This document shows positions 7,986-14,224 of a stretch of 14,867 bases of DNA, piece after piece (positions within the stretch are counted from its first letter, which is position 1; each line of letters opens with the position of its first letter). Source of the DNA: JANYIP01 sp031394045 (lineage in GTDB: Bacteria > Actinomycetota > Actinomycetes > Prado026). The translations under genes and the position numbers were made by a program. Location: assembly GCA_031394045.1 (NCBI GenBank), contig JANMWN010000324.1, positions 1 to 14,867 of the forward strand. The letters are read 5' to 3'. Under the pieces are notes generated by a model that was not told the DNA's origin, searched no databases, and saw nothing but the letters and a program-made list of their open reading frames with translations.

Positions 7986-8056
7986 CGTGACGGGGCCTGG
8001 CGGGGACCTGGCTGGCGGAACACGGCGCCCCGGGCGAGGGTTGTGCGGGTACACCC

Positions 8057-8063
8057 AAGGAGG
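8057..8063 (+). promoter_or_regulatory. Strong ribosome binding site deciding the msrA GTG start
   Basis: AAGGAGG lies 5 nt before the GTG at 8069. The next in-frame ATG (codon 10) has no comparable site, so GTG is the better start. Confidence 0.75.
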
Positions 8064-8068
8064 ACACC

Positions 8069-8728
8069 GTGCTCTTCAACCGAGCCAAGCGCGAGATGGT
8101 CACCGCTGACCGGGCGCTGCCCGGCCGACCCACCCGGCCCTACGACGTCCCGTCCACCCACGCAGTGCTGGGGACGCCGATCGAGGGTCCGTGGCGCCAG
8201 GGTCTCGAGGTCGCGTACTTCGCCCTCGGCTGCTTCTGGGGCGCCGAGCGACTGTTCTGGAAGCTGCCCGGCGTGTATTCCACGGCCGTCGGCTACGCGG
8301 GCGGCTCGACGCCGAACCCGACGTACGAGGAGACCTGCAGCGGGCTGACCGGCCACACCGAGGCGGTCCAGGTCGTCTACGACCCCGCTCTCATCTCGTA
8401 CGAGACGCTGCTCAAGACGTTCTGGGAGGGGCACGACCCGACCCAGGGCTACCGGCAGGGCAACGACATGGGTACCCAGTACCGCTCCGCCGCGTACTGG
8501 ACCACCGAGGCGCAGCACGCCGCGCTGGACGCGTCCAGGGTCGCCTTCGAGCCGGTGCTCGCCCGCAGAGGGTACGGCGCGATCACGACCGAGACCGGGC
8601 CGGCGCCGATGTTCTACTACGCCGAGGACTACCACCAGCAGTACCTGGAGAAAGTGCCGAACGGTTACTGCGGCCTCGGCGGCACCGGCGTCTCCTGCCC
8701 CATCGGCGTCGCCAGCACCGAGAGCTAG
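8069..8728 (+). CDS. msrA: Peptide-methionine (S)-S-oxide reductase MsrA
   Basis: This cytoplasmic repair enzyme reduces methionine-S-sulfoxide in proteins or free methionine using thioredoxin. The 219-aa length matches the long E. coli-type MsrA with an N-terminal extension of about 45 residues. The catalytic GCFWGAE motif is at 54-60 with nucleophile Cys55; VGYAGGSTPNPTYEETCSGLTGHTEAV-type core residues follow at about 75-100, then YRS (138-140). Recycling cysteines are Cys201 and Cys210 in GYCGLGGTGVSC, so a full three-cysteine relay is present. Start is GTG behind AAGGAGG. It is divergent from metB and convergent with the SnoaL-like gene, from which a 103-bp spacer separates it. Confidence 0.95.
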   Translation: MLFNRAKREMVTADRALPGRPTRPYDVPSTHAVLGTPIEGPWRQGLEVAYFALGCFWGAERLFWKLPGVYSTAVGYAGGSTPNPTYEETCSGLTGHTEAVQVVYDPALISYETLLKTFWEGHDPTQGYRQGNDMGTQYRSAAYWTTEAQHAALDASRVAFEPVLARRGYGAITTETGPAPMFYYAEDYHQQYLEKVPNGYCGLGGTGVSCPIGVASTES

Positions 8729-8831
8729 ACCCAGAGCCACGCGTCCTCGGCGTCCCGCATCCGGGTCGCCGGGGACGTCCTCGTCTGGCCAGGCGGCCGA
8801 CCCTCGGGACCGACCCGATCAATATCCGGCA

Positions 8832-9275
8832 TTAGCGGGCGCTTGCACGTCCCGGTGGCACCGTTGCCGAGGCTGGGTCGTATGGATCGCCGTGCCGATG
8901 CACAACCTTCCACGCGCCGTCCTCACGCCGGAACACAGTCGTCACTCGCAACTGGTACGACCTTGGGTCCGTGTCAGGGCTCGTCGCGGCCACGCTATGT
9001 TCGATCCCCGCGATGTAGCCGAGGTCGCCGCTGACTCCGGCGGCGAGGACCTCGTAGTCGTAGGACCCGCTCGAGTGGAATGTCGTGGCGAGCCACTCGA
9101 ACGCGGGCTCAATGGCGTTCCACCCGCGTTGGGTAAGCACAGCGCCGAACAGCGTGACCGGCTCCTGATGCGACCACAGCGCCATCCGGGGTCCGACATT
9201 CCCGCCATGTAGCGCCTGGACCTCTTCGCTCAGGCGTGGCATCACGGATGCCACGAATGCATCTACGTCGTCCAT
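8832..9275 (-). CDS. SnoaL-like / NTF2-fold protein
   Basis: A 147-aa protein with the NTF2-like cone fold pattern seen in SnoaL_3/DUF4440 proteins. After an N-terminal helix (MDDVDAFVASVMPRL), it has HGGNVGPRMALWSHQEPVTLFGAV (the family's DPVTLFG turn), a central W-x-x-I-EPAFEWLA helix, and closing strands LRVTTVFRREDGAWKVVHRHGDP, the typical VTxVxRREDGxWKVVHxH ending. Members bind small molecules or act as cyclases or isomerases; no specific role can be given. ATG at 9275 is chosen because AGGAGG (9283-9288 on the minus strand) is 7 nt upstream; a longer in-frame reading from 9314 has no such site. Confidence 0.8.
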   Translation of the reverse strand: MDDVDAFVASVMPRLSEEVQALHGGNVGPRMALWSHQEPVTLFGAVLTQRGWNAIEPAFEWLATTFHSSGSYDYEVLAAGVSGDLGYIAGIEHSVAATSPDTDPRSYQLRVTTVFRREDGAWKVVHRHGDPYDPASATVPPGRASAR

Positions 9276-9282
9276 GCGGCGG

Positions 9283-9288
9283 CCTCCT
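9283..9288 (-). promoter_or_regulatory. Ribosome binding site of the SnoaL-like gene
   Basis: Minus-strand AGGAGG with 7-nt spacing to the ATG at 9275. It decides between two in-frame starts. Confidence 0.7.
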
Positions 9289-9481
9289 GCAAACTCGGTG
9301 CGGTGTCCGGCCAAGTGTCATCACCCACGCGCGGCATCGCAAGGGTGGCGGCCTGTCATCCACGGACAGCCGGACGACTTGCGTTACCCGCGGCCTCGGA
9401 GGGCCAGCGGATGTGGGTATCGGAATGTCCGCTCACGCCCGGCGGTGAGCCCGCTCGATAGGTGTGCCTGATACAGGGCGC

Positions 9482-9900
9482 TCAGCGGTCTGGCGCGGGG
9501 GCCTCGCGGAATGCCCGCTCTATGCGGGCGGCCATCCCACCCGGCCAGATCTCGGTTGGGAGAGCGTCTCTCTGTCCGGCCTCGAAGTTGGCTGCCAGCC
9601 CGGGCAACAGCTCGGTGCGTAGCTCGTTCCCCAGGACCACGATGCCAGCATTGCCTAGGTGGTGTTGCCCCCAGTAGCCCTGCGCCAGGATGCGGCGGCC
9701 GTTGATGTCGCCGACGGTCGGCAGAGCGTCCCCGCGCCACTCCACGATGCCAACGACGAACTTCGACCGGGAGTGTCGCCCGGCCCGCTTCAGGTGGGTC
9801 ACCTGCAGGGCGGCAAACCTCCCGCCGGCATGAGCAGAGCCCAGAAGTCTCCCTCTTCGAGATCTTGGACGCGCTCTGCCTGGAACAGGAACTGACGCAT
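9482..9900 (-). pseudogene. Small soluble protein, frameshifted; weak resemblance to Imm26
   Basis: Two minus-strand frames make one sensible protein of about 139 aa if one base is restored. The first runs from ATG at 9900: MRQFLFQAERVQDLEEGDFW, then ALLMPAGG, and stops at a TGA shortly after. The second, one base off, continues FAALQVTHLKRAGRHSRSKF, then VVGIVEWRGDALPTVGDI, and ends at 9482. The break lies near 9816-9823, around a GGGAGG run, and looks like a one-base deletion. The opening EEGDFWALLMPAGGFAALQV pattern (acidic-Gly-Asp, aromatic, two strands) recalls the Imm26 immunity family, but that is a tentative reading. The intact second frame can also be opened by a GTG at 9802, giving 106 aa. 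No slippery heptamer was seen. Confidence 0.55.
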
Positions 9901-9966
9901 TGGTAGAGGCTATCGAGGGGGCTCGCGGGCGCGCCTGCCGTTCCAGGGCGGGTCGAATCGGGCAGG

Positions 9967-10263
9967 ATGAGACCCGTGCCGGAGGCCCTGGAGTTCTGGC
10001 CCGAGTACGAGGGCGGACCTCTCTGGACTGAGCAGGGTGTGTCCATGGACCTCGAAACTTTGCTGCTCGCAGAGTGCCTTCAAGATCGCATCACCGCTTG
10101 GTCCCGGCTCTATGGCGACAACAAGCTTCCGATCGAGGGACCCGGTGACGAGCTGTGGCGTGACGAGGGCCGCCGCCTGCTGGCGGAGCTCCGCGAAGCC
10201 CTCGACGGGCGCTACGAGGTGGTCGCAACCGAAGCGTGGTGGGGCGAGGACCCAGCCCTGTAA
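9967..10263 (+). CDS. Conserved hypothetical protein, 98 aa
   Basis: A short acidic soluble protein with a layout I associate with a recurrent actinobacterial hypothetical family: FWPEYEGGPLWTEQG near the N terminus, a helix LLLAECLQDRITAWSRLYGD, then LPIEGPGDELWRDEGRRLLA and a closing strand YEVVATEAWWGEDP. No catalytic motif or membrane segment is visible and the function is unknown. The start may be ATG at 9967 or GTG at 9976; AGG just before 9967 is spaced better for the GTG. It is divergent from the frameshifted small gene (66 bp apart) and convergent with the SDR gene (17 bp apart). Confidence 0.7.
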   Translation: MRPVPEALEFWPEYEGGPLWTEQGVSMDLETLLLAECLQDRITAWSRLYGDNKLPIEGPGDELWRDEGRRLLAELREALDGRYEVVATEAWWGEDPAL

Positions 10264-10275
10264 GTGCAGGTATCG

Positions 10276-10295
10276 CTCGACTAGACAGAGTCGAG
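10276..10295. terminator. Possible short hairpin between convergent genes
   Basis: CTCGAC and GTCGAG form a 6-bp stem with an 8-nt loop across the SDR stop codon, 13 bp after the stop of the 98-aa gene. There is no T-tract, so termination is only a possibility. Confidence 0.25.
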
Positions 10296-11087
10296 GAACG
10301 CTTCGGCGGCGGCTGCCTGCATGATCATCTCTTCGCCCTTGCGGCGGAGTTCCTCGGCGATGCCCTCGCCGACAGGGATCCTGAACGGTGCATCGGGACG
10401 CGTGGCGGCTCCGACGATGGCATCTATGCACTGGTCCGCGTTCGGACTTGAGGATGCGTGCCAGTCCAGCCATTCGTCGGTTTCGCGCCAGAAGGTCTCG
10501 TAGAGCCCGGTCGACCCTTTCGCGGCGGCCTGGGTTCCCTTCGGACCGATCTCGGTCCGGAAGGGTCCTGGTTCGACGAGCACGACGCGCACGCCCTGGC
10601 CTGCGACTTCAGCGGCCAGGGCCTCGCTTGCTCCTTCGAGACCGAACTTCGACGCACTGTAGGCGGCGAACAACTCGCTGGCTGAGTAGCCAGAAACGCT
10701 GGTCACTTGGACGACGACACCTTGGGCGGCTCGCAACGCCGGAAGGCACGCCCGAACCAGGGCGAGCGGTGCTATCAGGTTCACGTCGAGGTGCCGCCGG
10801 AGCTCCTCAGGCACGAGTTCCTCCACCGGGCCCGTGAGCGAGACTCCGGCATTGTTGACCAGGGCGTCGAGACGGCCCCATCGCTCCAGCACCTGCTGGC
10901 CGAGACTGCTCACTGCGTCGTCATCGGTCACGTCGCAGTGCACGGTCTCGAAGGGGAGTCCGGTCCCGTCGCCGCGCACCGTGCCCAGCACATCCCAACC
11001 CAGAGACGCGAGGCGCTCGGCAACGCCCCTGCCCAGACCGGAGGACGTGCCCGTGACGATCGCAGTGCGTCTGGTCGGCTCGCTCAT
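10281..11087 (-). CDS. Short-chain dehydrogenase/reductase (classical SDR)
   Basis: A 268-aa Rossmann-fold NAD(P)H oxidoreductase of the classical SDR type. The cofactor motif TGTSSGLG is at 12-19, NNAG at 78-81, the helix-4 Asn in DVNLIAP (103), and the catalytic Ser130 with YSASK (Tyr143, Lys147). VEPGPFRTEIG (about 170-180) is the usual PG-loop. An Arg follows beta-2 (GTVRGDG), suggesting NADPH preference. The C-terminal part (ETFWRETDEWLDWH, then RRKGEEMI) resembles SDRs annotated as ketoreductases of unknown substrate. The ATG at 11087 has no strong ribosome site. It is transcribed leftward, divergent from the small membrane ORF at 11213. Confidence 0.9.
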   Translation of the reverse strand: MSEPTRRTAIVTGTSSGLGRGVAERLASLGWDVLGTVRGDGTGLPFETVHCDVTDDDAVSSLGQQVLERWGRLDALVNNAGVSLTGPVEELVPEELRRHLDVNLIAPLALVRACLPALRAAQGVVVQVTSVSGYSASELFAAYSASKFGLEGASEALAAEVAGQGVRVVLVEPGPFRTEIGPKGTQAAAKGSTGLYETFWRETDEWLDWHASSSPNADQCIDAIVGAATRPDAPFRIPVGEGIAEELRRKGEEMIMQAAAAEAFLDSV

Positions 11088-11201
11088 CCCGGCAGGCTAC
11101 GCAGCCGGAGCGCCCTGCGGGCCCGAACTCATGTGCCGAAGCAGCTTCCGACTGCGGCGAACGCGATGTGCCGTTCTCGCCTTAGCCTGCCCGTCGAGCG
11201 C

Positions 11202-11207
11202 GGGAGG
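11202..11207 (+). promoter_or_regulatory. Ribosome binding site before the repeat-containing small ORF
   Basis: GGGAGG stands 5 nt before the ATG at 11213. This is the main evidence that the ORF with the 17-bp repeat is translated. Confidence 0.6.
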
Positions 11208-11212
11208 TCGCC

Positions 11213-11349
11213 ATGTTCGACATCGGTGTCGGTGAGGCATCGGTGTCGGTGAGGCATCGGTGTTGGGCGGCATCCTGGTGGGAGTCGGCTTCGTGGGACG
11301 AGCCCTTGTCCGGGCGGTGCGGGGTCCACACATACGAAGCCAGACTTGA
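11213..11349 (+). pseudogene. Small single-helix membrane protein, frame-shifted by 17-bp repeat
   Basis: From ATG 11213 the reading is MFDIGVGEASV, then, because of an extra 17-bp repeat copy, it enters a frame without membrane character that stays open to 11464 (83 aa). If one copy is removed, the frame changes to MFDIGVGEASVLGG followed by ILVGVGFVGRALVRAVRG and stops at TGA 11347-11349: a 39-aa protein with one clear transmembrane helix and a basic C-terminal side. That shorter product looks far more like a real protein. The strong GGGAGG site supports translation. No family is recognised; the MFDIG start is shared with TatB but nothing after it fits TatB. The gene lies divergent from the SDR, in a 435-bp gap with no other gene seen. 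Confidence 0.45.
11221..11270 (+). repeat. 17-bp tandem direct repeat, about 2.9 copies
   Basis: The unit CATCGGTGTCGGTGAGG occurs at 11221-11237 and 11238-11254 without mismatch, followed by a diverged third copy, CATCGGTGTTGGGCGG, at 11255-11270. The period is not divisible by three, so each gain or loss of a copy shifts the reading frame of the ORF that starts at 11213. Confidence 0.92.
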
Positions 11350-11497
11350 TCCGACTCTGATCGACCGCGCCCGATACGCGCCGTTCTCGCTCGCTTGGGG
11401 CTGTTTTGGTGCCAACATGCGGCGCTTTGGGACGTCGCTGACGCCGAGAAGACCAGCTCGTTGACGGCGTCCGTCGTGGAACCTCATCATTGCCAGC

Positions 11498-11518
11498 ACA
11501 CACGGTGAGGGGGTGTGT
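11498..11518 (+). promoter_or_regulatory. Hairpin around the lipoprotein ribosome site
   Basis: ACACAC (11498-11503) can pair with GTGTGT (11513-11518), placing the purine-rich GGTGAGGGG in the loop, just before the ATG at 11523. It might tune translation; the stem is short and this is an inference. Confidence 0.25.
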
Positions 11519-11522
11519 CCGG

Positions 11523-12437
11523 ATGGGGCTTCCGCCATCGTCTTCCTTCGCCCGGTTCACGGCCCTGCTCGTTGCGGGGCTTCTGGTCGCGGCGTGCTCA
11601 GGGTCGAATCAGCCGTCGGCGAGCAACTCGCCCGCAGCGGGATCGGCGTCTCCTCCGGCGTCCGAGTCACCGCAGACTTCAACCGCGCCGATCGGCCTGA
11701 TCGCGCTGGGCCATTCCGCCCTCACGGGTGAGAACTCGGACCCGAACAACCCCCATGCCCCGGTACCGGAGAACTCCTGGGCGACCGGGATCAACCCGAA
11801 GGTCAACAGCATCTACCAGCGCATGCTGGCGCAATGGCCGGACACACGCGACCACGTCTACAACGCCGCGGTAGGAGGGGCTACGGCCAGCACGCTCAAC
11901 GCGCAGGCCGAGACTGCGCTCACTGCCGTACCTGTGCCCAGGCTCGTCGTCATCCAGACCGTCGACAACGACCTCAGCTGCCCCATCGAGGACTCAGTCA
12001 TAGCCGACTTCGGCATTTCGGTCGACACCGCCTTGCAGACGATCACCCACGCCTCGCCGCGGGGCCGGATCTTCGTCCTCCTCTACGAGGGGCGTCCGGC
12101 CGACCAGTTCCAGTCCGATCTCAACGCCGCCAACGGCGATCCGACGATCCTCAGCCAGATGACCGGCCCTCCGCCCTGCGGCATCCTCGACAAGAACCAC
12201 CACGTCCAACAGCAGAGCGCCGAGTACCTGACGGCGGAGGTAGCCAAGTTCAACGCTCAACTCGCGACGGTTTGCGCGAAGTACCCGACGTGCGTGACCG
12301 ACAAGGGTTTCGAGTACTCGTTCACGCTCCCCCAGAGCGGAAGGAACCTGCACAACGACCATCTCAGCGTGGTCGGCCTCGCCGCCACCGCCGCCTTCTA
12401 CTGGCCATTGGTGAAGACGGCTCTGGGCAAGAGCTAG
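11523..12437 (+). CDS. SGNH/GDSL-type hydrolase lipoprotein
   Basis: An exported lipoprotein, 304 aa. The signal peptide ends in a lipobox LVAAC with Cys25 as the lipid site, then a Ser/Pro/Ala-rich linker (26-55), then a hydrolase domain. Block I reads ALGHSALTGENSDP (61-74), with GHS in place of the usual GDS; Ser65 is the probable nucleophile. Later family blocks are GGATASTLNAQAETAL, VVIQTVDNDLSCP and, near the C terminus, NDHLSVVG with His280. The common Asp three residues before that His is His277 here, while Asp279 sits directly before it. I expect an esterase or deacylase acting at the cell surface; the substrate is unknown. ATG 11523 is preferred over an upstream TTG at 11490 because the signal peptide then begins cleanly and GAGGGGG lies upstream. 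Confidence 0.82.
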   Translation: MGLPPSSSFARFTALLVAGLLVAACSGSNQPSASNSPAAGSASPPASESPQTSTAPIGLIALGHSALTGENSDPNNPHAPVPENSWATGINPKVNSIYQRMLAQWPDTRDHVYNAAVGGATASTLNAQAETALTAVPVPRLVVIQTVDNDLSCPIEDSVIADFGISVDTALQTITHASPRGRIFVLLYEGRPADQFQSDLNAANGDPTILSQMTGPPPCGILDKNHHVQQQSAEYLTAEVAKFNAQLATVCAKYPTCVTDKGFEYSFTLPQSGRNLHNDHLSVVGLAATAAFYWPLVKTALGKS

Positions 12438-12506
12438 TGCCCCGCGACGACGCGTGCCTTGCCGCGTCCGCGCGCGCATCCGTGCCTGCAGCGCTTGGTG
12501 GTGAGC

Positions 12507-12692
12507 ACTGGCTCCTAGCTGGGCGGCGTAGGACCGTTCGATTGTGATCCGGTGCAAGTTGTCGCCAGCGGTTTGGAGCAGCGCGGTGGCGGTATCGGAA
12601 CCGACTCCGTAGATGGCGAGCCGGGTGGGCACGCTGGCCCGGACCAGGCAGTGCGACCGGGCTTCCAGGCAGCTGATGGTGGACGCTCGATT
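12507..12692 (-). mobile_element. IS110-family transposase remnant
   Basis: On the minus strand a run of about 60 codons contains CLVRASVPTRLAIYGVGSDT followed by ATALLQTAGDNLHRI and SYAAQLGAS. This matches the helix-hairpin-helix-containing middle part of IS110 transposases (pattern: L-x-x-hydrophobic-x-GVGxDTAAxLLxxAGDNPxRl, then SFAxLCGvsP). After GAS the similarity ends, although a TTK-R-RH-like string in another frame suggests more decay. Neither the N-terminal DEDD domain nor the C-terminal Ser motif is present, and no ends were found. It fills most of the 285-bp gap between the lipoprotein and tetR genes and is certainly inactive. Confidence 0.65.
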
Positions 12693-12722
12693 CCAGTGGC
12701 CCCGCGGTAGGACGTGGCGTGT

Positions 12723-13343
12723 TCAGGGCAGGGGGGCGGGGATCGCGGCGAGGACCGCGCCGACCATGATGTCGATTGCTTCTTGGTCGGCCAGGCCGGC
12801 GTCTCGGCAGAGGGATTCCCATGTGCTCACGCGGAGGGCGTGCGCCAGCGCAGCCGCCAGCCGGTGGGCAGCGCGGCCCCGGATGCGGAACCCTCGGCTG
12901 AGAACGGTCACGCGTGCCTTCTCATCGGCAGCCAGGAACTGGCCGACGAAGTCGGGCATCGAGCTCAGGTCCCGGTGAATCATGGTCATCATCGGTGCCG
13001 CTGGCCGTGCCCAGGCGTAGGTCTCTGCCAGCGCCGTGCGAAGTCGCTGCACGGGATCCTCGATCGTCGACCATGTCTCCGGGTCGGGTCGTGGGTGTAG
13101 CTGCCGCCAGTGAGCTGAACAGGCCCTTACAAGCGCCTCCTCGTCCGGGAAGTGTCGGTAGACGGTGAGTCGGGTGACTGACGCTTCCTCAGCGATCGCG
13201 GACACGGTGGTGGCGCGCGGCCCGATCCTCTCGTGCAGGCACATGGTCGCCTCAGTGATTCGCAGCCGTGTCTCGTCAACGGCTTCCTGCCGTGCCCTCA
13301 TGGTGTAGGTCCGCGCTGTGGAGACCTGCTGTCGTGACGCCAC
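12723..13343 (-). CDS. TetR/AcrR-family transcriptional regulator
   Basis: A 206-aa TetR-type repressor. After an N-terminal arm, the helix-turn-helix is at about residues 27-72: RITEATMCLHERIGPRATTV, SAIAEEASVTRLTVYRHFPD, EEALVRACSAHW, the standard TetR signature with TVYRHF in the recognition helix. The remaining 130 residues form the variable ligand-binding domain, so the ligand cannot be inferred. GTG at 13343 has GGAGG 8 nt upstream; an internal ATG at 13301 (MRARQEAVDE) is the alternative. It is divergent from the cupin gene across 83 bp containing TGAC-type inverted repeats, so it probably controls itself, the cupin and perhaps the downstream decarboxylase. Confidence 0.9.
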   Translation of the reverse strand: MASRQQVSTARTYTMRARQEAVDETRLRITEATMCLHERIGPRATTVSAIAEEASVTRLTVYRHFPDEEALVRACSAHWRQLHPRPDPETWSTIEDPVQRLRTALAETYAWARPAAPMMTMIHRDLSSMPDFVGQFLAADEKARVTVLSRGFRIRGRAAHRLAAALAHALRVSTWESLCRDAGLADQEAIDIMVGAVLAAIPAPLP

Positions 13344-13371
13344 TCTTGACGCCTCCGTTCCCGAGGAGGAG

Positions 13372-13383
13372 AGTCATTTGACT
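13372..13383. promoter_or_regulatory. Candidate TetR operator 1
   Basis: AGTCA-TT-TGACT is a perfect 5-bp inverted repeat. Its right edge overlaps the best -10 box for tetR (minus-strand TATAGT, 13381-13386, five of six consensus bases). A repressor bound here would block tetR transcription. Confidence 0.45.
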
Positions 13384-13386
13384 ATA
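13381..13386 (-). promoter_or_regulatory. Possible -10 box of tetR
   Basis: The minus strand reads TATAGT 37 nt before the GTG start of tetR. No strong -35 match was seen. Confidence 0.35.
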
Positions 13387-13420
13387 CAGGTGTGTTCACT
13401 CGATTCTCACTCCCCAAGAG

Positions 13421-13437
13421 GTCATGATGACAGTCAT
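13421..13437. promoter_or_regulatory. Candidate TetR operator 2, over the cupin start codon
   Basis: Two overlapping perfect inverted repeats, GTCAT-G-ATGAC (13421-13431) and ATGAC-A-GTCAT (13427-13437), share half-sites with operator 1. The centres are 48.5 and 54.5 bp from the centre of operator 1, near five helical turns. The site includes both possible ATG starts of the cupin gene. Confidence 0.45.
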
Positions 13438-13972
13438 TCTTCCGACCACGCTGGCCGCGGCGACGGCGCCCGGCAGGTCACTACCGCTCACTGTGTTGAC
13501 TGCACCGCACGGACCGGACCGGTCGATCGGCTCCATCGGTGTCGGCTTCCGACTCGACGGCGATCAGACCGGCGGCCAGGTCGCGATCGTCGAGCACCCC
13601 TTCCCGCCCGGTGCCCTGGTCCCTCCGCACGTTCACACTCGCGAGGACGAGTTCTCCATCGTGACCGCCGGTGCGATCGGATTCCGGTCCGGACGGGACG
13701 AGGTGGTACTCCAGGCGGGTGGCTACATCAGCAAGCCGCGCGGCGAGTTGCACACCATGTGGAACGCAGGACCAGAAGAAGCCCGCATGATCGAAGTGAT
13801 CACGCCGTCCGGATTCGAGCGCTTCTTCCGAGAACTTGCCGAGGTGTTTGAGTCTGGACCGCCCGACCCGACGTCGCTGGAGGCACTGGCGGCCTCCTAC
13901 GGCTTGTTCTTCGACCCCACCTGGGTCCCCGAGCTCATGGAGAAGTACGGGCTGAACTCCCCGTTCGGATGA
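13427..13972 (+). CDS. Cupin-domain protein (quercetinase-like fold)
   Basis: A single-cupin metalloprotein of 181 aa. Numbered from the ATG at 13424, cupin motif 1 is PPHVHTREDEF with ligands His69, His71 and Glu76, and motif 2 is PRGELHTMWN with His110; both fit the G(X)5HXH(X)4E and PXG(X)2H(X)3N consensus exactly, so metal binding is likely. A C-terminal helical tail (GFERFFRELAEVFE, then LAASYGLFFDPTWVPELMEKYGL) is typical of small cupins annotated as possible dioxygenases. The reaction is unknown. Two adjacent ATGs are possible; AAGAGG (13416-13421) is 2 nt from the first and 5 nt from the second, favouring 13427. It is divergent from tetR and upstream of the CMD gene. Confidence 0.87.
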   Translation: MTVILPTTLAAATAPGRSLPLTVLTAPHGPDRSIGSIGVGFRLDGDQTGGQVAIVEHPFPPGALVPPHVHTREDEFSIVTAGAIGFRSGRDEVVLQAGGYISKPRGELHTMWNAGPEEARMIEVITPSGFERFFRELAEVFESGPPDPTSLEALAASYGLFFDPTWVPELMEKYGLNSPFG

Positions 13973-14106
13973 ATCCAACGCGAGGTCCCGCGGTCTTGTG
14001 CCCCAGCCGAGAACGGCTAGTGGATTCGACCCACCGATAGCCACCAGCACGAATCGAACGCAGCCCAGAGCTTCCTGGACAAGAGCGGTGGAGCTGTCCA
14101 AGATTC

Positions 14107-14137
14107 TTGACACACCCAAGGGGCCATGTCCGATAGT
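14107..14137 (+). promoter_or_regulatory. Possible promoter upstream of the CMD gene
   Basis: A perfect -35 hexamer TTGACA (14107-14112) is followed, after 19 nt, by GATAGT (14132-14137), four of six for -10. The spacing is long. It lies in the 252-bp gap after the cupin gene, which holds no gene that I can support, and suggests the CMD gene may have its own promoter. Confidence 0.35.
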
Positions 14138-14224
14138 CCGGAACATCAATGATCGGGCGCGCGGTACGCGCCGGCAGTACCTCACCTGCACTGCAGATCT
14201 CCGCCGAGGAAGGGGTCGCCCACC

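Noticed and set aside
8763..8803. GGGTCG and CGACCC as a terminator between msrA and the SnoaL-like gene
   Set aside because: The stem is only 6 bp with a loop of 29 nt and no T-tract; too weak to call.
8725..8913. Minus-strand 62-codon frame ending in MRDAEDAWLWV
   Set aside because: The tail looks protein-like, but the rest is not, there is no ribosome site, and it overlaps the SnoaL-like gene end.
9384..10046. Long minus-strand reading frame of 220 codons
   Set aside because: It is rich in Arg/Pro/Ala without family pattern and overlaps the frameshifted small gene and the 98-aa gene in other frames; it looks like a shadow.
11213..11250. MFDIGVGE start resembles the N terminus of TatB
   Set aside because: The hydrophobic helix with its Gly-Pro hinge and the amphipathic helix of TatB do not follow in any frame; only five or so residues agree.
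11490..11522. Upstream TTG start for the lipoprotein
   Set aside because: It adds 11 residues before the signal peptide and lacks a ribosome site; ATG 11523 gives a normal lipoprotein leader.
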